This document shows positions 51,646-64,000 of a stretch of 64,000 nt of DNA, piece after piece. The stretch lies in the NCBI RefSeq assembly GCF_900106055.1, contig NZ_LT629792.1, positions 558,001 to 622,000 on the forward strand, read 5' to 3'. The notes beneath the pieces are model-generated. The model was not told where the DNA came from and did not search any database. It saw only the letters and a program-made list of their open reading frames with translations. The DNA comes from Schaalia radingae. GTDB lineage: Bacteria; Actinomycetota; Actinomycetes; Actinomycetales; Actinomycetaceae. Each line of letters opens with the position of its first letter. Within the stretch, counting starts at the first letter, position 1. The position numbers and the translations under genes were made by a program.

Positions 51646-56568
<4,923 letters not shown>

Positions 56569-56569
56569 T

Positions 56570-56677
56570 CACACACTAGTGTGTGTGGGGCGAAGCGAGA
56601 AAACACGTGCACCCTGTGTTTGGGGTGTGGTGCTTGCAATCACTGTGCGGTACACACTCAACCCACACGTTGTGGGT
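56570..56677 (+). other. 23S-5S spacer with two hairpins
   Basis: CACACACTAGTGTGTG (56570-56585) is a perfect 16-base palindrome immediately after 23S, and ACCCACA-CGT-TGTGGGT (56661-56677) is a second stem just before 5S. They probably help rRNA processing. Confidence 0.6.
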
Positions 56678-56690
56678 GGGTGACATTTTT

Positions 56691-56808
56691 TGCGGTGGCT
56701 CATGGCAGGCGGGAAACGCCCGGCTCCTTTCCGAACCCGGAAGCTAAGCCGCCTTTGCGCTGATGGTACTGCGACCGGGGGGTCGTGGGAGAGTAAGACA
56801 CTGCCGCA
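56691..56808 (+). rRNA. 5S ribosomal RNA
   Basis: About 118 bases. TGCGGTGGCTCATGGCAGGC starts it and CTGCCGCA closes helix I. The loop-B/C region CCCGGCTCCTTTCCGAACCC and GAAGCTAAGCC are the universal 5S features. Confidence 0.95.
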
Positions 56809-56822
56809 ATCAACCGTGAGTT

Positions 56823-56874
56823 GGGGGTGGGGTACAGGCCTGGAGACAGGCACGTACCCCACCCCCCCCTTTTT
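56823..56874 (+). terminator. rrn operon terminator
   Basis: GGGGGTGGGGTAC (56823-56835) pairs with GTACCCCACCCCC (56854-56866); inside, CCTG-GAGA-CAGG forms a further stem. A run of C then TTTTT follows. It is a strong rho-independent terminator. Confidence 0.92.
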
Positions 56875-56969
56875 ACGCGCACACACTACCCGGACGCACG
56901 TCTGCGCGCATAGCAGGCACTGCCCGAGCCTCACGAGCGAGATGCATCTGTCGGATTGGCTTTCAGCAC

Positions 56970-57027
56970 CGAAGAAGTCTCCCCCCACGCACGGGGGGAG
57001 GCTCCCATAGACGGGCAGACGTCTTCG
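56970..57027 (-). terminator. Nested hairpins downstream of the phosphatase gene
   Basis: CTCCCCCC (56979-56986) pairs with GGGGGGAG (56993-57000) around ACGCAC. An outer repeat, CGAAGAAGTCT (56970) and AGACGTCTTCG (57017), matches at 10 of 11. It lies 44 bases after the stop codon on the minus strand. Confidence 0.65.
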
Positions 57028-57043
57028 ATTGCCAGGTGATGAC

Positions 57044-58861
57044 CTACTTGCGGCGCGTCACGAGAACTGTTCCCATTGCGATTGCTGCCAGGCTCGCAAT
57101 CGCAAGAGCAGAGTTCAAGCCAGTTGTCGCGAGGTGTGAGGGGCGCTCAGAGGCCGCACCTTGACCCTGCCCCTCCTCATCACCAGTAGTCTGAGCTGGA
57201 TCAACCTCTGGCTTGTCAGATGGTCCGACAGACGAGGACTTCGTCAGCAGTGGAGATTCCGTTTGAGCTTGTCCAAGAAGACAATGGCGCAGCTCGGAGA
57301 CCTTGTACCAGGATGATCCTTCGGCAACCGCAGTACACGAGGAATTAAACGGTGTTTCCACCTCGTTGACAAGCATGCGGACAATCGGGGTCCACGACCT
57401 ACCCGTTGCAGGATCGGTGCCGGCCTGACAGGCCGTGTCCCACTGGACGTTTGCCGCCATCGGCATGACGGTGGATCCGCGCCATTCGTTGGTGGCGTAG
57501 TTAAAGACGTCGTCGATGCTGACAGGCTGTGAGACAGCAGGTGCCTGCTGGGTTGAACCAGGCAAACGAAGCAGGGCGGAGAAAGGAGCAATCGTTTCTG
57601 CGTGAGCAAAGCGGAACGTTGCAACGTGGGATCCACCGGCGGTGCGCTCATCGATCTGGGCGAAGAAATCATCGAGCAACGGTTGCGCAGGCGCGTATGA
57701 CCCGTCAGTTCCCGTCACGCCCGGACCTTTTTCGTAAAAGTCCTCAGCGTCGAGCAGATAGGAGAACCACTTGGTGTCGTCCTGGTAGTTTGCGAAATAC
57801 TGCTCGAAATCGAATGCGTGCTCCCCGGTGTTTTCCTCCTGCATATCAGCACCGATGATGTACAGGTTGTACAGATCCATCGCCGCATCAACAGCGCTGG
57901 TGATCTTCTTCCTGGCGGAGCCGCACGCATCAGCGTCAGTGCTTTCATCAGCGTTCGGTGCGCAGTTCTTGTCGCCATCCTTCGAGCCATCAGCAGTGTT
58001 GAACCATGTATGCGCATCATCTCCGATCGAGTCAATAAACTCGGGCGTGAAGATCTGCGAGAGAACCCGGCGTGCTGATTCCTGCGACTGAGGCAGCGAC
58101 TCGATGTAGTCCATCGCTCCGGCGATCACTCCACCGTCACTGGTCTGCTCCCCAATGAATGCTTCGTAACGAGAGGCTACTTCGTAAGCCGGCGTTCCCT
58201 CCTGCTTCACTGAGCCATCAGGGTTCTCCAGCTTGTGGAAGTAAAGTGTTTCAGGATGCGCTTCGAGGGATTCCACGATCGGCGTCACACTGTCGTGCGA
58301 GGCGGCTTCAAACCCTGTGAGGAAGCTTTCGCCGGATTGGGTGGCGCGAGCCTCACCTGAGGACTCAAAGCGGATCGCGTCACCCTCGGCAATGGCGCGC
58401 TCGAAGAGAGCAGAGTTGCGTTTGTAGGTGCGTTCACCAATTCCGCGGTGCTGCGTAGCGCCCTGACCGGTGAGCATTCCGTAGCCGTTGGCCACGTTGG
58501 CCGCTGTGATCGACTCGAGGTTCTTCATAAATGCCTCGCCCACCTCCGGTGACACGAAACCGTTTTCTTTCTGAGCCGTCTGAGCCATCAGCATTAACAG
58601 AGCATCGTACTTATAGGAGGACAATCCTCGCGAACCGTGGCGGGCGACGAGCTGGGTATGCTCGATGTTGAAACCTGCTGGAGGTTGTGAATATCCTGCG
58701 ATGTCACTTTCGCTGGGTGCGATGTACGGCTGCTTCGAGGAATAGAAAGGACCTTCCTCGGTGGCGTCAGCAAAAGCCAGTTGCTGAGCTGATACCACGG
58801 ACAATGCCGCAATTGAACAAAGCGCAGTCAGCCCGACAATCCGGGCGCGCTGTGTAGTCAT
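57044..58861 (-). CDS. Cell-wall-anchored histidine phosphatase, MINPP/phytase-like
   Basis: 605 residues from the ATG at 58861, with GGAGT six bases upstream. A signal peptide (VGLTALCSIAALSVVSAQQL) precedes a two-part histidine phosphatase domain: RHGSRG at 74-79 with the nucleophile His, and FRFAHAETIAP near 418 whose His-Ala-Glu is typical of the multiple inositol-polyphosphate phosphatase class. Near the end LATTG (577-581), a hydrophobic stretch and TRRK form a sortase signal (LAxTG rather than LPxTG). The protein should be attached to the wall and release phosphate from inositol phosphates; other phosphate esters are possible. Sortase-anchored phytases of this type are known in bifidobacteria. 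Confidence 0.88.
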   Translation of the reverse strand: MTTQRARIVGLTALCSIAALSVVSAQQLAFADATEEGPFYSSKQPYIAPSESDIAGYSQPPAGFNIEHTQLVARHGSRGLSSYKYDALLMLMAQTAQKENGFVSPEVGEAFMKNLESITAANVANGYGMLTGQGATQHRGIGERTYKRNSALFERAIAEGDAIRFESSGEARATQSGESFLTGFEAASHDSVTPIVESLEAHPETLYFHKLENPDGSVKQEGTPAYEVASRYEAFIGEQTSDGGVIAGAMDYIESLPQSQESARRVLSQIFTPEFIDSIGDDAHTWFNTADGSKDGDKNCAPNADESTDADACGSARKKITSAVDAAMDLYNLYIIGADMQEENTGEHAFDFEQYFANYQDDTKWFSYLLDAEDFYEKGPGVTGTDGSYAPAQPLLDDFFAQIDERTAGGSHVATFRFAHAETIAPFSALLRLPGSTQQAPAVSQPVSIDDVFNYATNEWRGSTVMPMAANVQWDTACQAGTDPATGRSWTPIVRMLVNEVETPFNSSCTAVAEGSSWYKVSELRHCLLGQAQTESPLLTKSSSVGPSDKPEVDPAQTTGDEEGQGQGAASERPSHLATTGLNSALAIASLAAIAMGTVLVTRRK

Positions 58862-58966
58862 TTTCGGACTCCTAAGCACTATGAAAGCAAAACAAATACA
58901 GTCCTCACACTAAGCGGTGAAAATGGCAGGAAGAGCCATGAAAGCTAACGCGCACGTTACAGGCGC

Positions 58967-59083
58967 GTGAACATCTGCCGGGAGGTCGACGGCCTTGCTG
59001 TCGAGCGTCACAAGATCGACCGCGGCGCCGCACTGACACCCACTTACGAGGCTGCACTACGCCCCGGCGCTGCGCGGCAGTGA
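58967..59083 (+). pseudogene. Possible gene remnant, unrecognised
   Basis: A short plus-strand frame from GTG (58967) to TGA (59083) reads with ordinary composition (EVDGLAVERHKIDRGAALTP then TYEAAL and GAARQ), like the tail of a larger protein. It is bounded upstream by stops and sits next to a decayed TauE/SafE gene. No family was recognised. It may also be chance. Confidence 0.25.
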
Positions 59084-59115
59084 GCGCCCAGTTGTCATGT
59101 TCGTGAAAGAGCTGA

Positions 59116-59704
59116 TTATGCGCCGGTTGACACCGAGATAATACCTTTGATCAGGACAGTTGTAGCGCCCACAACTGCCAGGACTAAAGCCAGCGCACGG
59201 GAATGAGATTTGCTGACTCGAGGAGCAATAAGCACTCCCGTAGCGATCCCCACGAGCATCGCGCCAATAGCTACCGCGATGAGCCACCACGAGGTATGAA
59301 GCTGCACAGAACCACTCAACCACTTGGTTGTCAGCGAAATCAACCCGCCGTAGCTTCGCCCCTCGAACCACAGTTGCGATCAGTGACACGGTGATGAGTG
59401 CGCCAACAATAACCTGCACCCAGGCAGGTGAAACACTACGCACCAGCAAAGCCCCAGGAATCGAGCCGACCACCATGATTGGCCCGAGCAGCACCCACCG
59501 TTTCCAGTCGATGTCGCGCCACACGGTCAGCGCGATGATGCTCGCATTGATGACAGCCAGAATATTCATCATGACGATGCCGTCCACACCGCCCATCAGA
59601 AGCGACAACACCGGGCCAGCAACCAGGCCCAGCCCCATGCCGGAAATGCGTTGCAAACACGCTCCCAGCAGGACCGAGCATGCAATACAACACGCTACTA
59701 GCAT
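59116..59704 (-). pseudogene. TauE/SafE-type anion exporter, frameshifted and internally deleted
   Basis: The start at 59704 has GGAGG seven bases upstream and gives MLVACCIACSVLLGACLQRI followed by SGMGLGLVAGPVLSLLMGG, the first half of a TauE/SafE membrane protein. This frame continues to about RGAKLRRVDFADN. After roughly 59345 the expected C-terminal text is in another frame: HTSWWLIAVAIGAMLVGIAT then GVLIAPRVSKSHS, ending at 59116. The total is about 195 residues against about 250 for the family; the second-half glycine motif is missing, so a deletion accompanies the shift. Sulfur compound export is lost unless the sequence has an error. Confidence 0.75.
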
Positions 59705-59841
59705 GGCCGTACCTCCTTGCTGGTGGCTATCACATCCACCTAGGCGATGCCTCCACCTCAATGAGAGGAGTGTCGGCCCTTGGCGGTGCTACCTACTATT
59801 CAGCCGGCGTGTCCTTCGAGCCGGACGGTATTTCCGGTGAG
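59705..59841 (-). promoter_or_regulatory. Leader of the TauE remnant with several stems
   Basis: In minus-strand reading the 137-base gap after oppF has CTCC-CTC/GAG-GGAG and GGTGG-9-CCACC stems shortly before the GGAGG, and a CCGGC/GCCGG stem nearer oppF that could be its terminator. I do not recognise a known riboswitch. Confidence 0.3.
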
Positions 59842-60615
59842 TCAGTCGGTGCCGCTTGGCAGTCGAGGAATTGCAGCAATCAGTGCGCGCGCATAGTCAC
59901 CCTCGGGAGCTGACAATACACGACGAGTCGGGCCGCGATCTTCGACGTGCCCATCCTTGAGCACGACGATAGTGTCGCACGCTGAGGCCACGGTCGCCAG
60001 ATCGTGAGAAACCAGCAGAAGCGACATGCCGCGCTCACGGGTGATCGAATCGATCATCTCCATGACGGAGGCGCGCGTCGCCATATCCAGTGCCGAAACA
60101 GGTTCATCAGCGATGATGACGCTCGGCTCAGACACCAGGGCCCGGGCAATGGCGATGCGTTGACGCTGCCCACCTGAAAAAGTTCGAGGATACTCGTCAG
60201 CGCGCTGCGGATCGACACCGACCAGCCGCAATGCCTCGTGCACCATCTCCCGCGCCCGTGCGCCCGACGCCACCTTCAGCGCGTGCAGCGGCTCGGCAAC
60301 GATCGCCCCGACACGCATACGCGGGTTGAGTGAAGAATACGGATCCTGGAACACCGCCTGAACGTGTGAACGGAAATTGCGCATGATACTGCGCGAACGC
60401 GAGCGCACCGGCATCCCGGCAAAGGTGACAGACCCCGACTGCGCGGGCAACAATCCCAGGCCCAGCCGCGCAGCTGTGGTTTTCCCGCTTCCGGATTCAC
60501 CGACGAGGGCGACGCGTGCACCCGGCTCGAGGTGCACGCTGAAGTGGTCAATGCCGGCATCTGTTGACGGGTAGTGGAAGGTGACGTCGTCAAAAATCAA
60601 AGCAGAATCACTCAT
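59842..60615 (-). CDS. oppF: Oligopeptide ABC transporter ATP-binding protein, OppF-like
   Basis: 257 residues. Walker A VALVGESGSGKTTAARLGLG, the Opp/Dpp-specific VFQDPYSSLNPRMRVG block, signature FSGGQRQRIAIARAL, Walker B VIIADEPVSALD, and switch His in LLVSHDLATVA are all present. The C-terminal zinc-peptide extension of longer OppF proteins is absent. It overlaps the end of oppD by 8 bases and is the last gene of a five-gene importer. Substrate is a peptide or nickel-type ligand, not decided. Confidence 0.93.
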   Translation of the reverse strand: MSDSALIFDDVTFHYPSTDAGIDHFSVHLEPGARVALVGESGSGKTTAARLGLGLLPAQSGSVTFAGMPVRSRSRSIMRNFRSHVQAVFQDPYSSLNPRMRVGAIVAEPLHALKVASGARAREMVHEALRLVGVDPQRADEYPRTFSGGQRQRIAIARALVSEPSVIIADEPVSALDMATRASVMEMIDSITRERGMSLLLVSHDLATVASACDTIVVLKDGHVEDRGPTRRVLSAPEGDYARALIAAIPRLPSGTD

Positions 60616-61447
60616 CGTTGTCCCTCCGATCGTCGCGGGACTTGATAGTGTCCATCATCGTGTCGAGGTGGCGCGCCGCCTCCACAATGCGGCGTGTGCC
60701 ATCGCTCAGATCCGTTGCGTCTGCGGCCACGAGGTTCGAGGTTGACACGTCGTCGCTGATCCGTCCCTCCTCGATGACGACGATGCGATCAGCCATCTGT
60801 GCGACCACCGGAAGGTCATGAGAGATGAAAAGTAACGCAGTGTCGTGCTGGCGCGTGGCCTGGGTGAGGACATCCAGAATATGCGCCTGCACTGTTACGT
60901 CCAGCGCCGTGGTAGGCTCATCTGCGATCAGGAGGTCTGGCTGACAGGCCAGCGCCAGCGCAATCGCCACGCGTTGGCGCTGGCCTCCGGACAGTTCATG
61001 CGCAAATGCGTGGGCAACGCGTTCAGGATCAGGTAGCTGCACTCCGCTCAGCGCTTCATTGATTGCAGCGCGCATGGCGCGTCGCCCTCGTACATGCTGA
61101 TGGTGGGCCAGCGGCCACTCCAATTGCTTACCGATACGCATGAGCGGATCGAGGGCAGACAGGGGATCCTGGAAAACCATTGCCGCCGTGGCTCCACGGA
61201 AGCTGCGCAGGTCTTTTTCGGATGCACCGGTCACATTGAGGTCGCTCACCCGTAAAGATCCGCTCACCTGAGCTGGCGAAGGCAGAAGCCCCATCACAGT
61301 TTTGGCGAACATTGATTTACCCGACCCGGACGCACCGATCATGCCCACGTGCTCGCCGCGATTCATGGTCAGATTGAGCGAGTCCAGAATCGTGCTGCCG
61401 CCGATGCGCACGGTCAGATCATTGGCCTGGAGCAGTGGCGCGGTCAT
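60608..61447 (-). CDS. oppD: Oligopeptide ABC transporter ATP-binding protein, OppD-like
   Basis: 279 residues from the ATG at 61447, with GGAGG four bases upstream. Walker A is GMIGASGSGKSMFAKT, the Q-loop is MVFQDPLSALDPLMRIGKQL, the signature is LSGGQRQRVAIALAL, and Walker B is LLIADEPTTALDVTVQA. The longer frame to 61603 overlaps oppC and is rejected. Start overlaps the oppC stop (ATGA); the end overlaps oppF. The OppF-type iron-sulfur cysteine tail is not seen. Confidence 0.93.
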   Translation of the reverse strand: MTAPLLQANDLTVRIGGSTILDSLNLTMNRGEHVGMIGASGSGKSMFAKTVMGLLPSPAQVSGSLRVSDLNVTGASEKDLRSFRGATAAMVFQDPLSALDPLMRIGKQLEWPLAHHQHVRGRRAMRAAINEALSGVQLPDPERVAHAFAHELSGGQRQRVAIALALACQPDLLIADEPTTALDVTVQAHILDVLTQATRQHDTALLFISHDLPVVAQMADRIVVIEEGRISDDVSTSNLVAADATDLSDGTRRIVEAARHLDTMMDTIKSRDDRRDNDE

Positions 61448-62307
61448 GAGGCCTCCTGCTGGGTAGGATCGACCGCGGCGCGCAGGCCGTCCGACAGTAG
61501 ATTTGCGCCGATCACGAGGACGACGATGGCGACGCCTGGTGCGATTGCGCCCAGAGGCTGTGTGGTGAACGTGGCCTGAGCATCCAGCAGCAGACGCCCC
61601 CACGACGCGTTCGGCGGGGGAGTGCCCAGCCCCAGGTAGGACAATCCTGCTTCAGCCAGAACCGCTGAACCGAACAGCACAGCCACGTTGACGATCAGGA
61701 AGGGCCAGATATTGGGTAGAACATGGCGCCAGACAATGCCAAGGGTCCCCACTCCGGACGTGCGTGCGGCAACCACGTACTGCTCGCGCAGCACACGTGA
61801 TGTGAGGATGCGCGTCAGCCGCGCTATCACGGCAGATGCCGACAGGCCAATCGCCACCGTGACGGTCAGCAGTGATGCGCCTCCAACTGCGACCATCAGC
61901 ATGGCGAGCAGCAGTGTCGGAAAGGCGATGAGGACGTCCAGGATCGAGGAGGCCACATCGTCGAACCAGCCGCGCGAAAGTGCTGCAAGGAGTCCGAAGC
62001 TGATGCCGATGATGGATGCGATGAGCGCTGCGCCGGTGCCGACCGTCAGCGCGATACGCGCACCGATCAGTACGCGTGTAGCGATGTCATGGCCCAGGCG
62101 ATCGGTGCCGAGCCAGTGCTGCCACGATGCGCCTTCCAGTCGGCCGCCCGACGTGTCATCGACAGGGTAGGGCAGCCAGAACAGTGAGACGAGGGCGGCC
62201 AGGGCGACCGCGGAGAGAAGAACGACGCCGATGATCAGGCCGGCTCTGCCGGTTCGACTGGCCCGGCGGCGCGGAGCGGATGGCGAAGGGGAGGGTGCGG
62301 GAGTCAT
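61444..62307 (-). CDS. oppC: Oligopeptide ABC transporter permease, OppC-like
   Basis: 287 residues with six membrane helices after a Pro/Ser-rich start. The EAA loop is EQYVVAARTSGVGTLGIVWR followed by HVLPNIWPFLIV. HWLGTDRLGHDIATRVLIGA and GLSYLGLGTPPPNASWG are specific to the OppC/DppC family. It follows oppB without a gap, so translation is coupled. Together the two form the membrane channel. Confidence 0.94.
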   Translation of the reverse strand: MTPAPSPSPSAPRRRASRTGRAGLIIGVVLLSAVALAALVSLFWLPYPVDDTSGGRLEGASWQHWLGTDRLGHDIATRVLIGARIALTVGTGAALIASIIGISFGLLAALSRGWFDDVASSILDVLIAFPTLLLAMLMVAVGGASLLTVTVAIGLSASAVIARLTRILTSRVLREQYVVAARTSGVGTLGIVWRHVLPNIWPFLIVNVAVLFGSAVLAEAGLSYLGLGTPPPNASWGRLLLDAQATFTTQPLGAIAPGVAIVVLVIGANLLSDGLRAAVDPTQQEAS

Positions 62308-63273
62308 TTACGCGCGACCTCCTGTCAGGGAAGTGCGCAGACGCGGATCAACGATACGTTGAAGCACGTCAGCAAGGAACCCGATGACCAGCACGAGGGC
62401 GGTGGAGACAAGCAGGACCCCTTGAATAGAGGGGAAATCATGCTGAGCGATCGCTCGGGTCAGCATGGAGCCCAGGCCGGGCAGAGCGAAAACCTGCTCA
62501 ACAACGACTGCACCGATGAAGGTGGTCGCAAGCTCGATGCTGGCTACCGAGATCACCGGGATCGATGCGTTGCGCAAACCGTGACGGATCATTGCGCGCG
62601 TGCGCGACTGGCCCAGCGCCCGCGCGCACGCCACGTAGCCTGAGTCAATGACATCGAGGGCGGCTGAGCGGGTGTAGCGCGTCATCGACGCGCTGGAGAC
62701 GAAAGCGATGGTGCTGACCGGCAGGACGAGTGCCGTCCACGCGAGGAACGGGGTACCCCATCCCTGGGGTGGGAAACCGCTCGCGGGCACCAGACGCAAC
62801 CTGACGGCAAAAACGATCACCGCCATCATGGCGATCCAGAAAACAGGAACAGCGATACCGATCTGCGAAAAGATCGACACGATCAGGCCGGCAGGCCCGT
62901 TGCGCCATCGAGCCGCCACGTATCCCAGAGGAATGGCAATGATCAGGGCGAATGTGAAGGCGATCAGAGTCAGAGGAATGGTCACCGACAGGCGTGAGGC
63001 AATCTCAGCGCCCACCGACGTTCCTGATGTGAACGACGTGCCCAGGTCGCCATGCGCCAGGTCAGAAATCCAGCGGACGAACTGGGTCACAACCGGCTGG
63101 TCAGATCCGACCTGACGGCGCGCCGCCTCAATCTGTTCCGGCGTTGCGGTCGATGTCAAAAGCGCATTGGCTGGGTCGCCGGGCAGGAGCCTGAGCAGCA
63201 CAAATATTGCAATGAGGCCCGCCACCCCAGTGGCAAGGAGCAATGCGCTGCGACGAACCAGGTACCGGATCAC
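62308..63273 (-). CDS. oppB: Oligopeptide ABC transporter permease, OppB-like
   Basis: 321 residues with six membrane helices. IRYLVRRSALLLATGVAGLI, the external loop DLAHGDLGTSFTSGTSV, the EAA loop GYVACARALGQSRTRAMIRH and the closing EQVFALPGLGSMLTRAIAQH with FPSIQGVLLV are standard for the DppB/OppB family. The start overlaps the stop of the binding protein gene (ATGA). Confidence 0.94.
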   Translation of the reverse strand: MIRYLVRRSALLLATGVAGLIAIFVLLRLLPGDPANALLTSTATPEQIEAARRQVGSDQPVVTQFVRWISDLAHGDLGTSFTSGTSVGAEIASRLSVTIPLTLIAFTFALIIAIPLGYVAARWRNGPAGLIVSIFSQIGIAVPVFWIAMMAVIVFAVRLRLVPASGFPPQGWGTPFLAWTALVLPVSTIAFVSSASMTRYTRSAALDVIDSGYVACARALGQSRTRAMIRHGLRNASIPVISVASIELATTFIGAVVVEQVFALPGLGSMLTRAIAQHDFPSIQGVLLVSTALVLVIGFLADVLQRIVDPRLRTSLTGGRA

Positions 63274-64000
63274 TCGGACTCGCTAATCCCCGCCACGAAG
63301 AACTGTGAGTTCAGCCCGTTGACCCCGTATCCGCTCAGATGAGACCGTGCGATCACAACTTGAGGGTACAGGTAGAGCCAGGCGCTTGCGGCTTCCTCGG
63401 CAATGATCCTGTTGGCCTGGCGCAGCAGGTCGGCTTGTTCATCGGTGGAATGCGCGTGCTGAGAGCGCTCGACAAGGTCGGACACTTCAGGATTGTCGTA
63501 GCCCCAGTAGAAATCCGGGTTGGCGTACCACACGACGTCGCGAGTGTTGACGTGCTCCTGCAACGTGGCTTCGTAATCCTTGTTTGTGAAGACCTTGGAA
63601 TACCATTCGTCAGCGGTGATCGGATTGATCGTCACGGTTACACCGATCTTGGCCAGCTCGCTCTTGACGAACTCAGCGACCAGTGGATGCGGATCGTAGG
63701 TCGGAGTGTCCAGCGTGAAGGAGAAGCCGCCAGCCAGTCCAGCTTCGGCCAGCAGTGAGCGCGACAACTCCGGATCGTAAGGGTTCAGGCCAGTCAGGTC
63801 CTCATACCACGGGTCCGAAGGCGGCACCATCGAGCCGATGACCTGTCCCTTGTCCGCCCACACGGACTCCAGGAGCTTGTCGCGGTCAATGGCTGAGTAG
63901 ACAGCTTTGCGCACGCGCGCATCATCGAACGGCTTGACTCGGTCATTGAAAGCGAGCAGTTCCTTCGTCGTGGACATGCCGTCAGAGACGGTGAAGTTCG
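63270..64000 (-). CDS. Peptide ABC transporter substrate-binding protein, C-terminal part (cut by window edge)
   Basis: At least 242 residues are in the window and the frame stays open to base 64000, so the N-terminus with its lipobox is missing. FDDARVRKAVYSAIDRDKLL, GQVIGSMVPPSDPWYEDLTG-type text, SLLAEAGLAGGFSFTLDTPT and QANRIIAEEAASAWLYLYPQ are family features of OppA/DppA (SBP_bac_5) proteins. It binds the substrate outside the membrane for OppBCDF, which follow in one operon on the minus strand. Confidence 0.92.
   Translation of the reverse strand, partial: NFTVSDGMSTTKELLAFNDRVKPFDDARVRKAVYSAIDRDKLLESVWADKGQVIGSMVPPSDPWYEDLTGLNPYDPELSRSLLAEAGLAGGFSFTLDTPTYDPHPLVAEFVKSELAKIGVTVTINPITADEWYSKVFTNKDYEATLQEHVNTRDVVWYANPDFYWGYDNPEVSDLVERSQHAHSTDEQADLLRQANRIIAEEAASAWLYLYPQVVIARSHLSGYGVNGLNSQFFVAGISESE

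Noticed and set aside
59680..59913. 77-codon plus-strand frame across the TauE leader
   Set aside because: It has no ribosome binding site and overlaps antisense to oppF and the exporter remnant.

Overview
The window comes from the chromosome of a Gram-positive, moderately GC-rich actinobacterium, most likely of the Actinomycetales / Actinomycetaceae type. Several things point there. There is a WhiB1 homologue beside a PdtaS-type histidine kinase. A mycothiol-type DsbA-like oxidoreductase is present. The block nudC-uvrD2-ThiF-like-DUF2342-PDZ/Lon-PPA1309-UPF0182 is typical of actinobacteria. Cell-wall sorting (LAxTG) signals and actinobacterial rRNA signatures are also seen. No prophage, CRISPR array, intact IS or resistance island was seen; this is mostly core chromosome. 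Genus cannot be set from sequence reading alone.

Layout. 1-4.9 kb: start of pncB (cut by the edge), clpS-DUF2017-murI-metallo-hydrolase, then rdgB and rph on the other strand. 4.9-16.5 kb: nudC, uvrD2, a ThiF-like protein, a DUF2342 protease-like protein, a PDZ/Lon-type membrane protease, a PPA1309-family protein and a giant UPF0182 membrane protein. 16.5-17.3 kb: strong hairpins, the initiator tRNA and an unusual repeat-rich gene-free patch. 17.3-30.5 kb: housekeeping and envelope genes (YbjQ-like, DsbA-like, membrane esterase, glycosyltransferase-hppA, rmuC, thyA-folA, OsmC, DUF2505, pdtaS, whiB1). 30.7-41.7 kb: a 1210-residue FHA-membrane-FtsK/EssC-like ATPase divergent from ligA, a phospholipase-D-type synthase, and gatCAB. 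41.9-49.6 kb: a sugar-uptake cluster with one complete MmsA/MmsB/ChvE-like ABC importer, then a ROK regulator with a second ATPase facing a second permease. 49.8-51.2 kb: malic enzyme. 51.4-56.9 kb: a complete rrn operon (promoter, boxA-like leader, 16S, 23S, 5S, terminator) without spacer tRNAs. 57-64 kb: a sortase-anchored histidine phosphatase of the phytase/MINPP class, a decayed TauE/SafE gene, and an oligopeptide ABC importer (SBP cut by the edge, then two permeases and two ATPases).

How it works together. The GatCAB amidotransferase, the rRNA genes and the initiator tRNA serve translation. Murl, cardiolipin-type synthase, glycosyltransferase, esterase and UPF0182 serve the envelope. 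PdtaS and WhiB1 are a regulatory pair conserved next to each other in mycobacteria. The sugar cluster looks locally controlled by its ROK protein through inverted repeats in the divergent promoter.

The most striking features read directly from the DNA are four. Many genes have a -10-like hexamer (TAnnnT or xAnnnT) exactly 6-7 bases before the start codon and no Shine-Dalgarno, i.e. probable leaderless mRNAs; in rph/nudC two such promoters are folded into one palindrome. The EssC-like ATPase stands alone with no other type VII secretion gene. LigA carries about 90 extra residues in place of its first helix-hairpin-helix region. UvrD2 lacks the tetracysteine motif of its mycobacterial counterpart.
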